Part shown: positions 54,073 to 62,003 of the stretch, one piece after another
Position numbering within the stretch: position 1 is the stretch's first letter
Layout of the letters: every line of letters starts with the position of its first letter
NCBI RefSeq assembly: GCF_029892095.1
Contig: NZ_JARZAE010000004.1
Coordinates: forward strand, 1,798,001 to 1,862,000
Direction of reading: 5' to 3'
From: Kitasatospora sp. MAP12-44
GTDB lineage: Bacteria > Actinomycetota > Actinomycetes > Streptomycetales > Streptomycetaceae
Length of the DNA: 64,000 nt
Translations under genes and position numbers: made by a program
Notes under the pieces: generated by a model
Told to the model about the DNA's origin: nothing
The model's input: the letters and a program-made list of their open reading frames with translations, nothing else
Database searches by the model: none

Positions 54073-54387
54073 ATGTCGGTGACCAGCGAGGCGACCAGTG
54101 GGGCAGCGGTCGGCGAGCCCCTCGAGGTGTGGATCGATCAGGACCTGTGCACAGGTGACGGCATCTGCGTCCAGTACGCGCCGGAGGTCTTCGAGCTGGA
54201 CATCGACGGCCTGGCCTATGTGAAGGGCGAGGACGACGAGTTGCGCCAGCAGCCCGGCGACAGCGCGCCGGTCCCGCTGACGCTCCTTCAGGACGTGGTG
54301 GACTCGGCCAAGGAGTGCCCGGGCGACTGCATCCACGTCCGCCGGGTGAGCGACCGGGTCGAGGTCTACGGACCGGACGCCGACTGA
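54073..54387 (+). CDS. Ferredoxin, probably [3Fe-4S]
   Basis: 104 residues. Cluster ligands: CTGDGIC near residue 26 and CPGDC near 77. The middle cysteine of the usual CxxCxxC is Asp, which fits a three-iron cluster of the type that serves cytochromes P450. An acidic insertion (KGEDDELRQQPGDSAP) lengthens the protein. No P450 or reductase gene is adjacent. AGGAG precedes the ATG. It is divergent from arc, and ferredoxins of this type sit beside arc in Streptomyces. Confidence 0.9.
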   Translation: MSVTSEATSGAAVGEPLEVWIDQDLCTGDGICVQYAPEVFELDIDGLAYVKGEDDELRQQPGDSAPVPLTLLQDVVDSAKECPGDCIHVRRVSDRVEVYGPDAD

Positions 54388-54415
54388 GCGGCCGATCGCC
54401 CGCGCTGGCGCCCCG

Positions 54416-55054
54416 TCAGGCCGTGGCCGACGGGGCGCTGGTCTGGGTGCGGACGTAGGAGCCGCCCTTGCGGGTCCAGTTGAGCGAGACCGTGAGGTCG
54501 GGGCAGCAGCGCGGCACGGCGGCGGTGGAGTAGCCGCGGGCCTGGGCGGTGAGCACGCCGTCGCTGCGCAGGGCGAGCCGGGTCACGGTCAGGTTCTCCT
54601 GCCAGGAGACCAGGGTGTCGCGGACCACCGGGTGGCCGTCGGCGCCGGCGCCCAGGACGAAGACGCCGTCCGGCGGGGTGCCGTTGTCGGCGTCGCAGTG
54701 CGCGGCGACCACGGTGCTGGGGGTGCCGTCGCCGAGGTCGGCGGCGAAGCTGACGGAGACCTTGACCGGGAAGGGGCCGCAGTCCAGCGGCAGCACGGCC
54801 TGGGCGGGGTCGGGCGCCTGGGCGGTCGGGACGGGCTCGGGAGCGCCGGTCGGGGCGGCGGTGACGGTGCCACTGGCGCTGCCGCCGGCCAGCGCGGCGG
54901 CCACCACGGCCACGCAGGCGGCCAGGACGACGCTCCAGTGCAGCAGGCCCGGGCGGGCGTGCGCGGGGGTGGTGTCGGGTCGGCCCGCGACCGGCTCGGG
55001 CGGCCGGGCGGGCGCTATACCGGTCGCTGACTCGTGCACTGCGTCGTCCGCCAA
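54416..55054 (-). CDS. Anchored extracytoplasmic protein of unknown function
   Basis: 212 residues from TTG 55054, chosen for its GGAGGGG site; GTG 55039 is the alternative. A proline-rich cytosolic leader of about 40 residues precedes one membrane helix (WSVVLAACVAVVAAALAG). A Thr/Pro linker and an extracytoplasmic beta-rich domain follow. Cysteines near LDCGPFP, AAHCDADNG and PRCCPDL could form disulfides. I do not recognise the family. It converges with the ferredoxin gene and lies downstream of trmI with a terminator between. Confidence 0.75.
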   Translation of the reverse strand: MADDAVHESATGIAPARPPEPVAGRPDTTPAHARPGLLHWSVVLAACVAVVAAALAGGSASGTVTAAPTGAPEPVPTAQAPDPAQAVLPLDCGPFPVKVSVSFAADLGDGTPSTVVAAHCDADNGTPPDGVFVLGAGADGHPVVRDTLVSWQENLTVTRLALRSDGVLTAQARGYSTAAVPRCCPDLTVSLNWTRKGGSYVRTQTSAPSATA

Positions 55055-55165
55055 GGGGGCCCCTCCACCGGCAGGATGTCCGTGTTGCCAGCATCGTCGC
55101 ACATCAGAGGCGGTGGTTCGGCACCGGGCCGCCGGGTCACAAGCCGGGTCACGCGCCGGGTACGC

Positions 55166-55196
55166 CGAAGGGCGGCGCCGTGGGCGCCGCCCTTCG
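55166..55196. terminator. Terminator after trmI
   Basis: CGAAGGGCGGCGCC-GTG-GGCGCCGCCCTTCG: perfect 14-bp stem with a 3-base loop, 20 bases past the trmI stop. Confidence 0.88.
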
Positions 55197-55215
55197 TGGT
55201 GAGGTCGTTGCGGGG

Positions 55216-56172
55216 TCAGTCCTGCTCGATGACGGGGTTGTCCTCGCGGGTGGCCGCCCGGGCGGCCGCGCGCTCGGCGAGCGAGGGCTCCGGGGTGCCG
55301 CTGTCGTAGTCCTCGCCGTACGAGCCCTTGGCGGGGCGGCGGCGGCGCAGCGGCGGCTCGACGCCGTCCGCGAGCCGGCGGGAGGTCAGCAGGAAGCCGG
55401 TGTGACCGATCATCCGGTGGTCCGGGCGGACCGCGAGGCCCTCCACGTGCCAGGTGCGGACCATGGTCTCCCAGGACTGCGGCTCGGTGAAGTTGCCGTG
55501 CTCGCGCAGCGCCTCGACGGTGCGCGACAGCTGCGTGGTGGTGGCCACGTAGCAGCAGAGCAGGCCGCCGGGGACGAGCGCCTTGGCGGCGACGTCCAGG
55601 CACTCCCAGGGGGCGAGCATGTCCAGGATGATCCGGTCGACGTCGTCCTCGACCAGGTTGTCCTGCAGGTCGCCGACGGTGAGCTTCCAAGCCGGGTGCG
55701 GGCTGCCGAAGTAGCGCTCGACGTTCTTGCGGGCGATGTCCGCGAAGTCCTGGCGGCGCTCGTAGGAGGCCAGCATGCCGGTGTCGCCGACCGCGCGCAG
55801 CAGGTAGGTGCTGAGCGCGCCGGAGCCGACGCCGGCCTCGACCACGCGGGCGCCGGCGAAGATGTCGGCCATCGCCAGGATCTGACCCGCGTCCTTGGGG
55901 TAGATCACGGCGGCGCCGCGGGGCATGGACAGGACGTAGTCGGGGAGCAGAGGGCGCAGCGCGAGATAGGGAACGTTCCCCGTGGTGCGCACGACCGTGC
56001 CTTCGGGGGCGCCGATCAACTCGTCATGCGGGAACGCACCCTTGTGGGTGTGGAAGTTCTTCCCGGCTTCGAGCGTGAACGTGTAGTGGCGGCCCTTGGG
56101 GTCGGTCAGCTGAACCTGATCCCCGACCGTGAATGGCCCCCGCCTGCGGGTGGCACCGGTCGGTTCGGACAT
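55216..56172 (-). CDS. trmI: tRNA (adenine-58-N1)-methyltransferase TrmI
   Basis: 318 residues. An N-terminal beta-domain (VQLTDPKGRHYTFTLEAG) binds tRNA; the Rossmann methyltransferase domain has the SAM motif VVEAGVGSGALS and the catalytic Asp region IILDMLAPWECLD. It forms m1A58 in the T-loop of tRNAs using S-adenosylmethionine. A C-terminal basic extension (LRRRRPAKGS) of about 50 residues is usual in Streptomyces. It lies next to the Arc locus, also as in other actinobacteria. Confidence 0.94.
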   Translation of the reverse strand: MSEPTGATRRRGPFTVGDQVQLTDPKGRHYTFTLEAGKNFHTHKGAFPHDELIGAPEGTVVRTTGNVPYLALRPLLPDYVLSMPRGAAVIYPKDAGQILAMADIFAGARVVEAGVGSGALSTYLLRAVGDTGMLASYERRQDFADIARKNVERYFGSPHPAWKLTVGDLQDNLVEDDVDRIILDMLAPWECLDVAAKALVPGGLLCCYVATTTQLSRTVEALREHGNFTEPQSWETMVRTWHVEGLAVRPDHRMIGHTGFLLTSRRLADGVEPPLRRRRPAKGSYGEDYDSGTPEPSLAERAAARAATREDNPVIEQD

Positions 56173-56220
56173 AAGGACAATCCTAAGGGAACCGGGACCA
56201 GCCCCCGACCACCAGAAGTC

Positions 56221-57426
56221 TCAACGGCCGGTGACGGCTGCGGTGAGCCGGCGTTCGACGTCCAGCACGGCCAGCACGCCGTAGACCGAGCCGTCCGCCT
56301 CGACCACCAGGTACTCGCTGGCGGGGGTGGCCCGCAGGGCGTTCAGCAGATCCTCGCCGCTGAGGTCGCCGGCGAGGCGCATCCCCGGCTCCAGCGAGCG
56401 GGCGAGGGCGCCGACCGCGACCCAGGGGCGGCGCTGCTCGGGCACCTGGAGCACCGCGGCCTCCTTGACCAGCGCGGCCGGCTCGCCGTAGCCGTCGACC
56501 ACCAGGACGGCGCCGGCCTGCGCCTCGCGGGCCTGGCGCAGCGCCTCGGCGAGCGGGGTGTCGGCGCTGACCGAGACGGCCCGGCGGGTGAGGCTGCGCA
56601 GCGTCAGGCCGGGCAGCGCGGCCTTCAGGCGGGCGTTGCGCACGGCGGCGCCGGCGCCGTTCCAGATCACCACGGCCAGCACGGCGGCGAGCACGGTGTC
56701 CAGCAGCGCGTCACCCGAGGACCGGTTGCCGCCACGGGCGGCGCTGACCGCCGGCAGGCCGAACAGCACGGCCAGGGCCAGCACCCGCCCGGCCCAGGCG
56801 GCGGCGACGGTGCCGGCCATCGGGCGGCCGGTCACCCCCCAGACCACCGCGCGCAGCATCCGGCCGCCGTCCAGTGGCAGGCCTGGCAGCAGGTTGAAGA
56901 CCGCGACCACCAGGTTGGAGACCGCGAGACCGGCGATCAGCACGCCGGGGACGGTGTCGGTCTCGACGAACTGCAGCGCGCCCCAGCAGATGCCGCCGAG
57001 CACCAGCGAGAGCAGCGGTCCGACGAAGGCCAGCCAGAACTCGCGGCCCGGGGTCTCCGCCTCCCGCTCGATCTCCGAGATGCCGCCGAGGAACTGCAGT
57101 TGGATCCGCCGTACGCCCAGCTTGTAGCGCAGTGCGACCAAGGTGTGAGCGAGCTCGTGGACCAGCACCGAGCCGTAGAAGGCGATCGCGAAGGAGAGCG
57201 CGACCAGATAGCGGGTGGCGCCGAGCCCGGGCAGCACGTTGGCGAGCTGCCCGCCGAAGATCCAGGTGATCAGGCCGGCGATCAGGAACCAGGTGGGCGT
57301 GACGTAGATCGGGACGCCGAACGGGCGGCCCATCAGGATGCCGCCGCCGGGACGAACCGGCCCCTGCGGGGGCCCGTCCTTCCCGGGTGGCTGCTTGGAG
57401 GTCTGCTGACCCGTGGTGTCGCTCAC
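56221..57426 (-). CDS. Site-2 protease family M50 peptidase with CBS pair
   Basis: 401 residues from GTG 57426 (GAAGGGG site). Six or so membrane helices carry the zinc motif HELAH (near residue 88) and the second metal-site block NLLPGLPLDGGRM. Two CBS domains in the C-terminal 130 residues (SADTPLAEALRQA; LVVEADGSVYGVLAV) probably sense nucleotides. Such proteases cut membrane-embedded regulators such as anti-sigma factors. No sigma or anti-sigma gene is nearby, so the substrate is unknown. Confidence 0.93.
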   Translation of the reverse strand: MSDTTGQQTSKQPPGKDGPPQGPVRPGGGILMGRPFGVPIYVTPTWFLIAGLITWIFGGQLANVLPGLGATRYLVALSFAIAFYGSVLVHELAHTLVALRYKLGVRRIQLQFLGGISEIEREAETPGREFWLAFVGPLLSLVLGGICWGALQFVETDTVPGVLIAGLAVSNLVVAVFNLLPGLPLDGGRMLRAVVWGVTGRPMAGTVAAAWAGRVLALAVLFGLPAVSAARGGNRSSGDALLDTVLAAVLAVVIWNGAGAAVRNARLKAALPGLTLRSLTRRAVSVSADTPLAEALRQAREAQAGAVLVVDGYGEPAALVKEAAVLQVPEQRRPWVAVGALARSLEPGMRLAGDLSGEDLLNALRATPASEYLVVEADGSVYGVLAVLDVERRLTAAVTGR

Positions 57427-57635
57427 CGTGACCCCTTCAGGTCGTCGTCCCCGCCCTTGTCCCGCTCCCCTGCCGGGCGGGTGGCTTCCCCACGCTACGT
57501 GATCTCCGGCCACGGCCGCGGGACGCCCCTGTCACCAAGTGTCCTACCCACCCGGGGCCCTCGGCCACCAGCACCGGACCGGGCTGTGAGCGCCCTGACA
57601 GCCGGATGACGGCCGGACCCCATAGGGTCGGGTCC

Positions 57636-58562
57636 ATGCAGCCGACCGAGACCGCCCGCCGGGCCGTGCCCCCGACCGGGCTCTCCCCCTCCCGTGCCGG
57701 GGACTTCCTGACCTGCCCGCTGCTCTACCGGCTGCGGGTGATCGACAAGCTGCCGGAGCCGCCCAGCGCGGCGGCGACCCGGGGCACCGTGGTGCACGCC
57801 GTGCTGGAGCGGCTCTTCGACCACCCCGCCGCCGAGCGCACCGCGGACCGGGCCAGGGAGCTGCTGCGCCCGCAGTGGGAGCGGATGCTGGGCGAGCGCC
57901 CGGAGCTCGCCGAGCTGTTCGCCGACGATCCCGAGGGCGCCGTGCTGGCCCGCTGGCTGGGGGACGCCGAGAAGCTGCTCGGCCAGTGGTTCAGGTTGGA
58001 GGACCCGACCCGCCTGGAGCCCGCCGAGCGCGAGCTGTACGTGGAGACCGTGCTGGAGTCGGGCCTGAAGCTGCGCGGCTACATCGACCGGGTGGACGTC
58101 GCTCCCACCGGCGAGGTGCGGCTGGTGGACTACAAGACCGGCCGGGCGCCCTCGCGGGACTTCGAGGGCAAGGCGATGTTCCAGATGAAGTTCTACGCCC
58201 TGGTGGTCTGGCGCTGGAAGGGCGTGATCCCCAAGCGGCTGCAGCTGGTCTACCTCGGTGGGGGCGGCGACGTGGTCAGCTACGACCCCGACGAGACCGA
58301 CCTGCTGGCGGTGGAGCGCAAGCTGCTGGCGCTCTGGGAGACGATCAGCCGGGCGGTCGCCACCGGAGAGTTCCCGGCCACCCGTAACCGGTTGTGCGAC
58401 TGGTGCGACCATCAGCAGAGCTGTCCGGAGTTCGGGGGCACTCCGCCGCTCTACCCCCTTCCCGTGATCCCGCCGGCGCGGAACGAGCCCGCGATCGGCG
58501 AGGGATCGATCGGCGAGGTATCGAACACGCAGATGAGCGAGCAGATGAGCGAGGAGTCCTAA
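57636..58562 (+). CDS. RecB-like PD-(D/E)XK nuclease with Fe-S cysteines
   Basis: 308 residues. Nuclease motifs are a His in GTVVHAVLERL, Asp in LRGYIDRVD, and Asp165-x-Lys167 in VDYKTG. One cysteine near the N-terminus (FLTCPLLYRL) and three near the end (LCDWCDHQQSC) match the four-cysteine iron-sulfur clamp of AddB/Cas4-like nucleases. The GTSPSRAG-type start favours ATG 57636; TAGGGT ends seven bases upstream, suggesting a leaderless message. The extra C-terminal 40 residues are repetitive (IGEGSIGE, MSEQMSEES). Its stop abuts the response-regulator start. Confidence 0.9.
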   Translation: MQPTETARRAVPPTGLSPSRAGDFLTCPLLYRLRVIDKLPEPPSAAATRGTVVHAVLERLFDHPAAERTADRARELLRPQWERMLGERPELAELFADDPEGAVLARWLGDAEKLLGQWFRLEDPTRLEPAERELYVETVLESGLKLRGYIDRVDVAPTGEVRLVDYKTGRAPSRDFEGKAMFQMKFYALVVWRWKGVIPKRLQLVYLGGGGDVVSYDPDETDLLAVERKLLALWETISRAVATGEFPATRNRLCDWCDHQQSCPEFGGTPPLYPLPVIPPARNEPAIGEGSIGEVSNTQMSEQMSEES

Positions 58563-59234
58563 GTGGCGATCCGGGTGCTGCTGGTCGATGACCAGCCTTT
58601 GCTGCGCACCGGTTTCCGGATGATTCTGGAGGCCGAGGCCGACCTGGTGGTGGTGGGTGAGGCCGGGGACGGGCAGCAGGCGCTGGAGCAGGTGCGGGCG
58701 CTGCAGCCCGACGTGGTGCTGATGGACATCCGGATGCCGCGGATGGACGGGGTGGAGGCCACCCGGCGGATCGCCGGGCCCGGGCGGGACGGCCCGGTGA
58801 AGGTCCTGGTGCTGACCACCTTCGACCTGGACGAGTACGTGGTGGAGGCGCTGCGGGCCGGTGCCAGCGGCTTCCTGCTCAAGGACGTACCGGCCGAGGA
58901 GTTGGTGCAGGCGATCCGGGTGGTGGCGGACGGCGCGGCGATGCTCGCCCCCTCGATCACCCGGCGGCTGCTGGACCTCTACGCCACCCGGCTGCCGTCC
59001 GGCGACGAGACGCCCTCGCCGGCGCTGAGCACGCTGACCGAGCGCGAGATGGAGGTCCTGCGGCTGGTGGCGCGGGGGCTGTCCAACGCGGAGATCGCCG
59101 GCGAACTGTTCGTCAGCGAGACCACGGTGAAGACCCATGTCGGCCATGTGCTGACGAAGTTGGGACTGCGCGACCGGGTGCAGGCGGCGGTCTACGCCTA
59201 CGAGAGCGGGCTGGTGCGCCCCGGCGCGCTGTAA
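58563..59234 (+). CDS. Orphan NarL/LuxR response regulator
   Basis: 223 residues: receiver with DD near 9-10, phosphoacceptor Asp55 in LMDIRM, Thr in LTTFD, Lys in LLKDVP. The LuxR HTH is [36 protein letters not shown]. The GTG directly follows the TAA of the nuclease gene, with a GAGGAG site inside that gene, so the two proteins are co-translated. No histidine kinase is in this window. What it regulates is unknown. Confidence 0.93.
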   Translation: MAIRVLLVDDQPLLRTGFRMILEAEADLVVVGEAGDGQQALEQVRALQPDVVLMDIRMPRMDGVEATRRIAGPGRDGPVKVLVLTTFDLDEYVVEALRAGASGFLLKDVPAEELVQAIRVVADGAAMLAPSITRRLLDLYATRLPSGDETPSPALSTLTEREMEVLRLVARGLSNAEIAGELFVSETTVKTHVGHVLTKLGLRDRVQAAVYAYESGLVRPGAL

Positions 59235-59240
59235 CCACGC

Positions 59241-59278
59241 CGAAGGGGTGCCCCGCACAACTGCGGGGCACCCCTTCG
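59241..59278. terminator. Bidirectional terminator
   Basis: CGAAGGGGTGCCCCGCA and its complement, perfect 17-bp stem, CAAC loop, between the convergent response regulator and solute-binding protein genes. Confidence 0.9.
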
Positions 59279-59286
59279 ACGTTGGG

Positions 59287-60909
59287 TCAGCTGCGGCCGA
59301 TGTTCGCGAAGCGGAACACGCCGGTGCTGTCGATGGTGCTCTCGACGCCGGTGATGTTGTTGCGCGAGACGTAGAACGACTTGTTCTGGAAGAGCGGCAC
59401 CATCGGCACGGTGTCCGCGATGATGTTCTGGATGGTGCCGTAGGTGCCGGCCGCGGCGCTGCGGTCGGCCTGCGTCAGCGTCTGCGGGACCAGCGACTGG
59501 GTGATCTGCGCGTTGTCGTAGCCGGTGTGGTAGGCACCGCCGCCCACCACCAGCGGGACCACGAAGTCGTCCGCGTCCGGGTAGTCGGCGGTCCAGCCGG
59601 CCGTGTAGGCCTGGTAACTGCCGTCCGCCCAGCCCTTCTTGAAGGCCGTCCAGTCGGCCTCCTGGTGGACGGTGACCTGGAACAGGCCACTGGCCTCCAG
59701 CTGCTTCTTGATCTCCGCCGACTCGGCGCCCTGGGCGGAGGCCCGCGACCAGGTCAGGCTGAGCTTGACCGGCAGCTGGACCTTGGCGGCCGACAGGATC
59801 GCCTTGGCCTTGGCCGGGTCCGGGTCACCGTACTTGTCGAAGAAGGCGGTGGTGTGGCCGCCGATGCCCTGCGGCACCACGGAGTACAGCGGCTCGACGG
59901 TACGCGCGTAGACGTTGCTGATCAACGCGTCCCGGTCGATCAGCTGGGCCACTGCCTGGCGCACCGCGAGCTGGCCGGTGGTCTGGTCCTTGGTGTTGAA
60001 GAGCAGGAAGCGGGTGTCGCTGCCCTCGCCCACGGCCACCTTGTAGTTGCCCTTGCCGGCCTGCTGGTCGGCCTCCAACTGGGCCGAGACATTGGGGTCC
60101 AGGCTGTTGTCGGTGAGGTCGACGTCGCCGGCGTCCAGCGCGGTCTTCAGCTCGACCGGCGTGTTGAAGAAGCGCACGGTGAACTTGGAGTTGTTGAGCT
60201 TCTCGTCGCCCTGGTAGTGGCTGTTCGCCGACATGACGATCTTGCCGGGGGCCTTGGCGCCGTCCGAGCCGGTCATCTCGTCGATCGAGTCGATCTTGTA
60301 AGGACCGGAGCCGACCACCTGGGCGTTCGGCAGCTCCTTGTTTGCGGGGAAGACGCTGTGGTCGACGATCGAGCCGGCGCCGCTGGCGAGCTTGTCGGGC
60401 AGCACCGCGTCGGGCTGGGTGAGGTGGAAGACCACCACGCTGTCGCTGGGCGCCTCCACCGACTTGACGGTGTCGAAGAGCCCGGCCGGACCGTTGGGGT
60501 CGTTGATCGACTTCATCCGGTTCATCGAGAAGACCACGTCCTGCGCGGTCAGCGGGTGACCGTTGGAGAAGGTCAGGCCCGACCGCATGGTGCACTGGTA
60601 CGTCATCGCGTCGGCGCCGGTGAACTGGCAGGACTGCGCGGCGTCCGGCTGCGGGGAGGTGGCACCGACCGGGAAGCTCAGCAGCGACTGGAAGGTGTTG
60701 TTGAGGATCAGCCAGGCGCCCTGGTCGTAGGCGCCGGCCGGATCCAGCACGCTGGTGACCTCGGTGGTCCCCATCGTGATGGCACTGCTGCTGCCGCCGC
60801 CGCCCACTGCCGACTGCACCGAGCCGCAGCCCGAGACGGTGGTGGCGACCAGAAGCGCGCAGCCCACCGCGGCCATCCGGCCGGGTGCGCGTCGTATGGC
60901 TGAAGTCAT
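59287..60909 (-). CDS. Lipoprotein solute-binding protein (SBP family 5), orphan
   Basis: 540 residues from ATG 60909 with a GAAGGA site. Signal peptide with lipobox VSGC; a Gly/Ser linker; then an oligopeptide-type binding protein (LTFSNGHPLTAQDVVFSMNRM, GSGPYKIDSI, RQAVAQLIDRDAL, AGWTADYPDADDF). No permease or ATPase is beside it, so it may serve a transporter elsewhere. It is clearly different from the operonic binding protein at 20823. Confidence 0.92.
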   Translation of the reverse strand: MTSAIRRAPGRMAAVGCALLVATTVSGCGSVQSAVGGGGSSSAITMGTTEVTSVLDPAGAYDQGAWLILNNTFQSLLSFPVGATSPQPDAAQSCQFTGADAMTYQCTMRSGLTFSNGHPLTAQDVVFSMNRMKSINDPNGPAGLFDTVKSVEAPSDSVVVFHLTQPDAVLPDKLASGAGSIVDHSVFPANKELPNAQVVGSGPYKIDSIDEMTGSDGAKAPGKIVMSANSHYQGDEKLNNSKFTVRFFNTPVELKTALDAGDVDLTDNSLDPNVSAQLEADQQAGKGNYKVAVGEGSDTRFLLFNTKDQTTGQLAVRQAVAQLIDRDALISNVYARTVEPLYSVVPQGIGGHTTAFFDKYGDPDPAKAKAILSAAKVQLPVKLSLTWSRASAQGAESAEIKKQLEASGLFQVTVHQEADWTAFKKGWADGSYQAYTAGWTADYPDADDFVVPLVVGGGAYHTGYDNAQITQSLVPQTLTQADRSAAAGTYGTIQNIIADTVPMVPLFQNKSFYVSRNNITGVESTIDSTGVFRFANIGRS

Positions 60910-61171
60910 GCGTTCCTTCTCCGTGCTGGCCGGCCTGGGGGTGCCGGTGAGCAGCCGTCGGCGGCCCGGATGGGGTGCTTCGCAGACGACGCTCGAACAT
61001 GTCGGGATAGACCCACGCAGCCTGCCACACGACCCCTGTGCCGCCGTCACCCCTCCCTGCCGACGGCGCCCCAGCACGGCACGGCGCCAGCCGAGTTGTC
61101 GCGCAATGCCCGATTTCTCCCGGCTGCCCGTGATCTGTTACCCCGTGGGCGGATCGCAAGTGAGACGAGCG

Positions 61172-61876
61172 TCACACCCGGGCGGCCACCACTGAGCGCA
61201 GCAGGTCGAGATCCACTTCCTCCAGCGACGCCAAGACCGTGCGGCCCGGGCCCGGCCCGATCGGCGCGACCGACGGCACCGCGATCACCGGGCAGCCGGC
61301 CGCCTCGCCGGCCTGCACGCCCAGCGGGGCGTCCTCGATCACCACGCAGCGCCCCGGCTCGGCGCCGAACCGGGCCACCGCCGCGAGGTACGGGTCCGGG
61401 TGCGGCTTGGTGCGGGCCACCTCGTCGCCGGAGACCGAGAAGGCGAACGGGTGGTCGCCGAGGTTCTTCAGCACCAGGTCGATGATGTGGCGGTGCGAGG
61501 CGGAGACCAGCGCGGTGGGGATGGCGTGCTCGGCCAGCGTGGCCAGCAGCCGGGCGGCGCCGGGCATCAGCGGCGCGCCGCCGTCCAGCAGTTCGACGAA
61601 GCGCTGGTTGATCAGCGTGCTCAACTCGGCAGGGGCGAGCTGCACCCCGGTGGCGTCCAGCAGGTAGGCGACCACCCGGCTCATCGGGCCGCCCACGCAG
61701 TGCACCCGGTGCGACTCGTCCAGCGGGTGTCCGAGCTCGGCGAAGAGCGAGGCCTCGGCCTGCCACCAGAAGTCCTCGGTGTCCACCAGCGTCCCGTCCA
61801 TGTCCAGCAGCACCGCCTGCAGGCCCTGGCCGCCGGACTGCTCCAGGGCCGGGGTGATGGTGTCGATGCTGGTCAT
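61172..61876 (-). CDS. HAD-superfamily phosphatase
   Basis: 234 residues. Motif I is LLDMDGTLVDTE (nucleophile and acid Asp), motif II Ser in ALVSAS, Lys in ARTKPHPDPY, motif IV IEDAPLGVQAG. A helical cap lies between motifs I and II, the beta-phosphoglucomutase-like subclass, acting on a small phosphorylated metabolite that cannot be named. ATG 61876 follows AAGGGACG. It lies downstream of metH behind a terminator, an arrangement conserved in Streptomyces. Confidence 0.92.
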   Translation of the reverse strand: MTSIDTITPALEQSGGQGLQAVLLDMDGTLVDTEDFWWQAEASLFAELGHPLDESHRVHCVGGPMSRVVAYLLDATGVQLAPAELSTLINQRFVELLDGGAPLMPGAARLLATLAEHAIPTALVSASHRHIIDLVLKNLGDHPFAFSVSGDEVARTKPHPDPYLAAVARFGAEPGRCVVIEDAPLGVQAGEAAGCPVIAVPSVAPIGPGPGRTVLASLEEVDLDLLRSVVAARV

Positions 61877-61916
61877 TGGACACGTCCCTTCACTGCGCGC
61901 GACCCCCGGGATGGTG

Positions 61917-61950
61917 CGGGCCGACTCGCGCTGGTGCGCGAGTCGGCCCG
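61917..61950. terminator. Terminator after metH
   Basis: CGGGCCGACTCGCGC-TGGT-GCGCGAGTCGGCCCG: perfect 15-bp stem, between metH and the HAD gene. Confidence 0.88.
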
Positions 61951-62003
61951 TACGGGGTCGTCCAGGATACGCGCAGCCCGCCAAACGCCGCGCGACCTGC
62001 GGG

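Noticed and set aside
61146..61175. GTGTGACG...TCTCAC near the HAD stop as another regulon operator
   Set aside because: Only TGTGAC matches, the CATT core is missing, it overlaps the HAD coding end and it lies about 240 bases before the nearest start.
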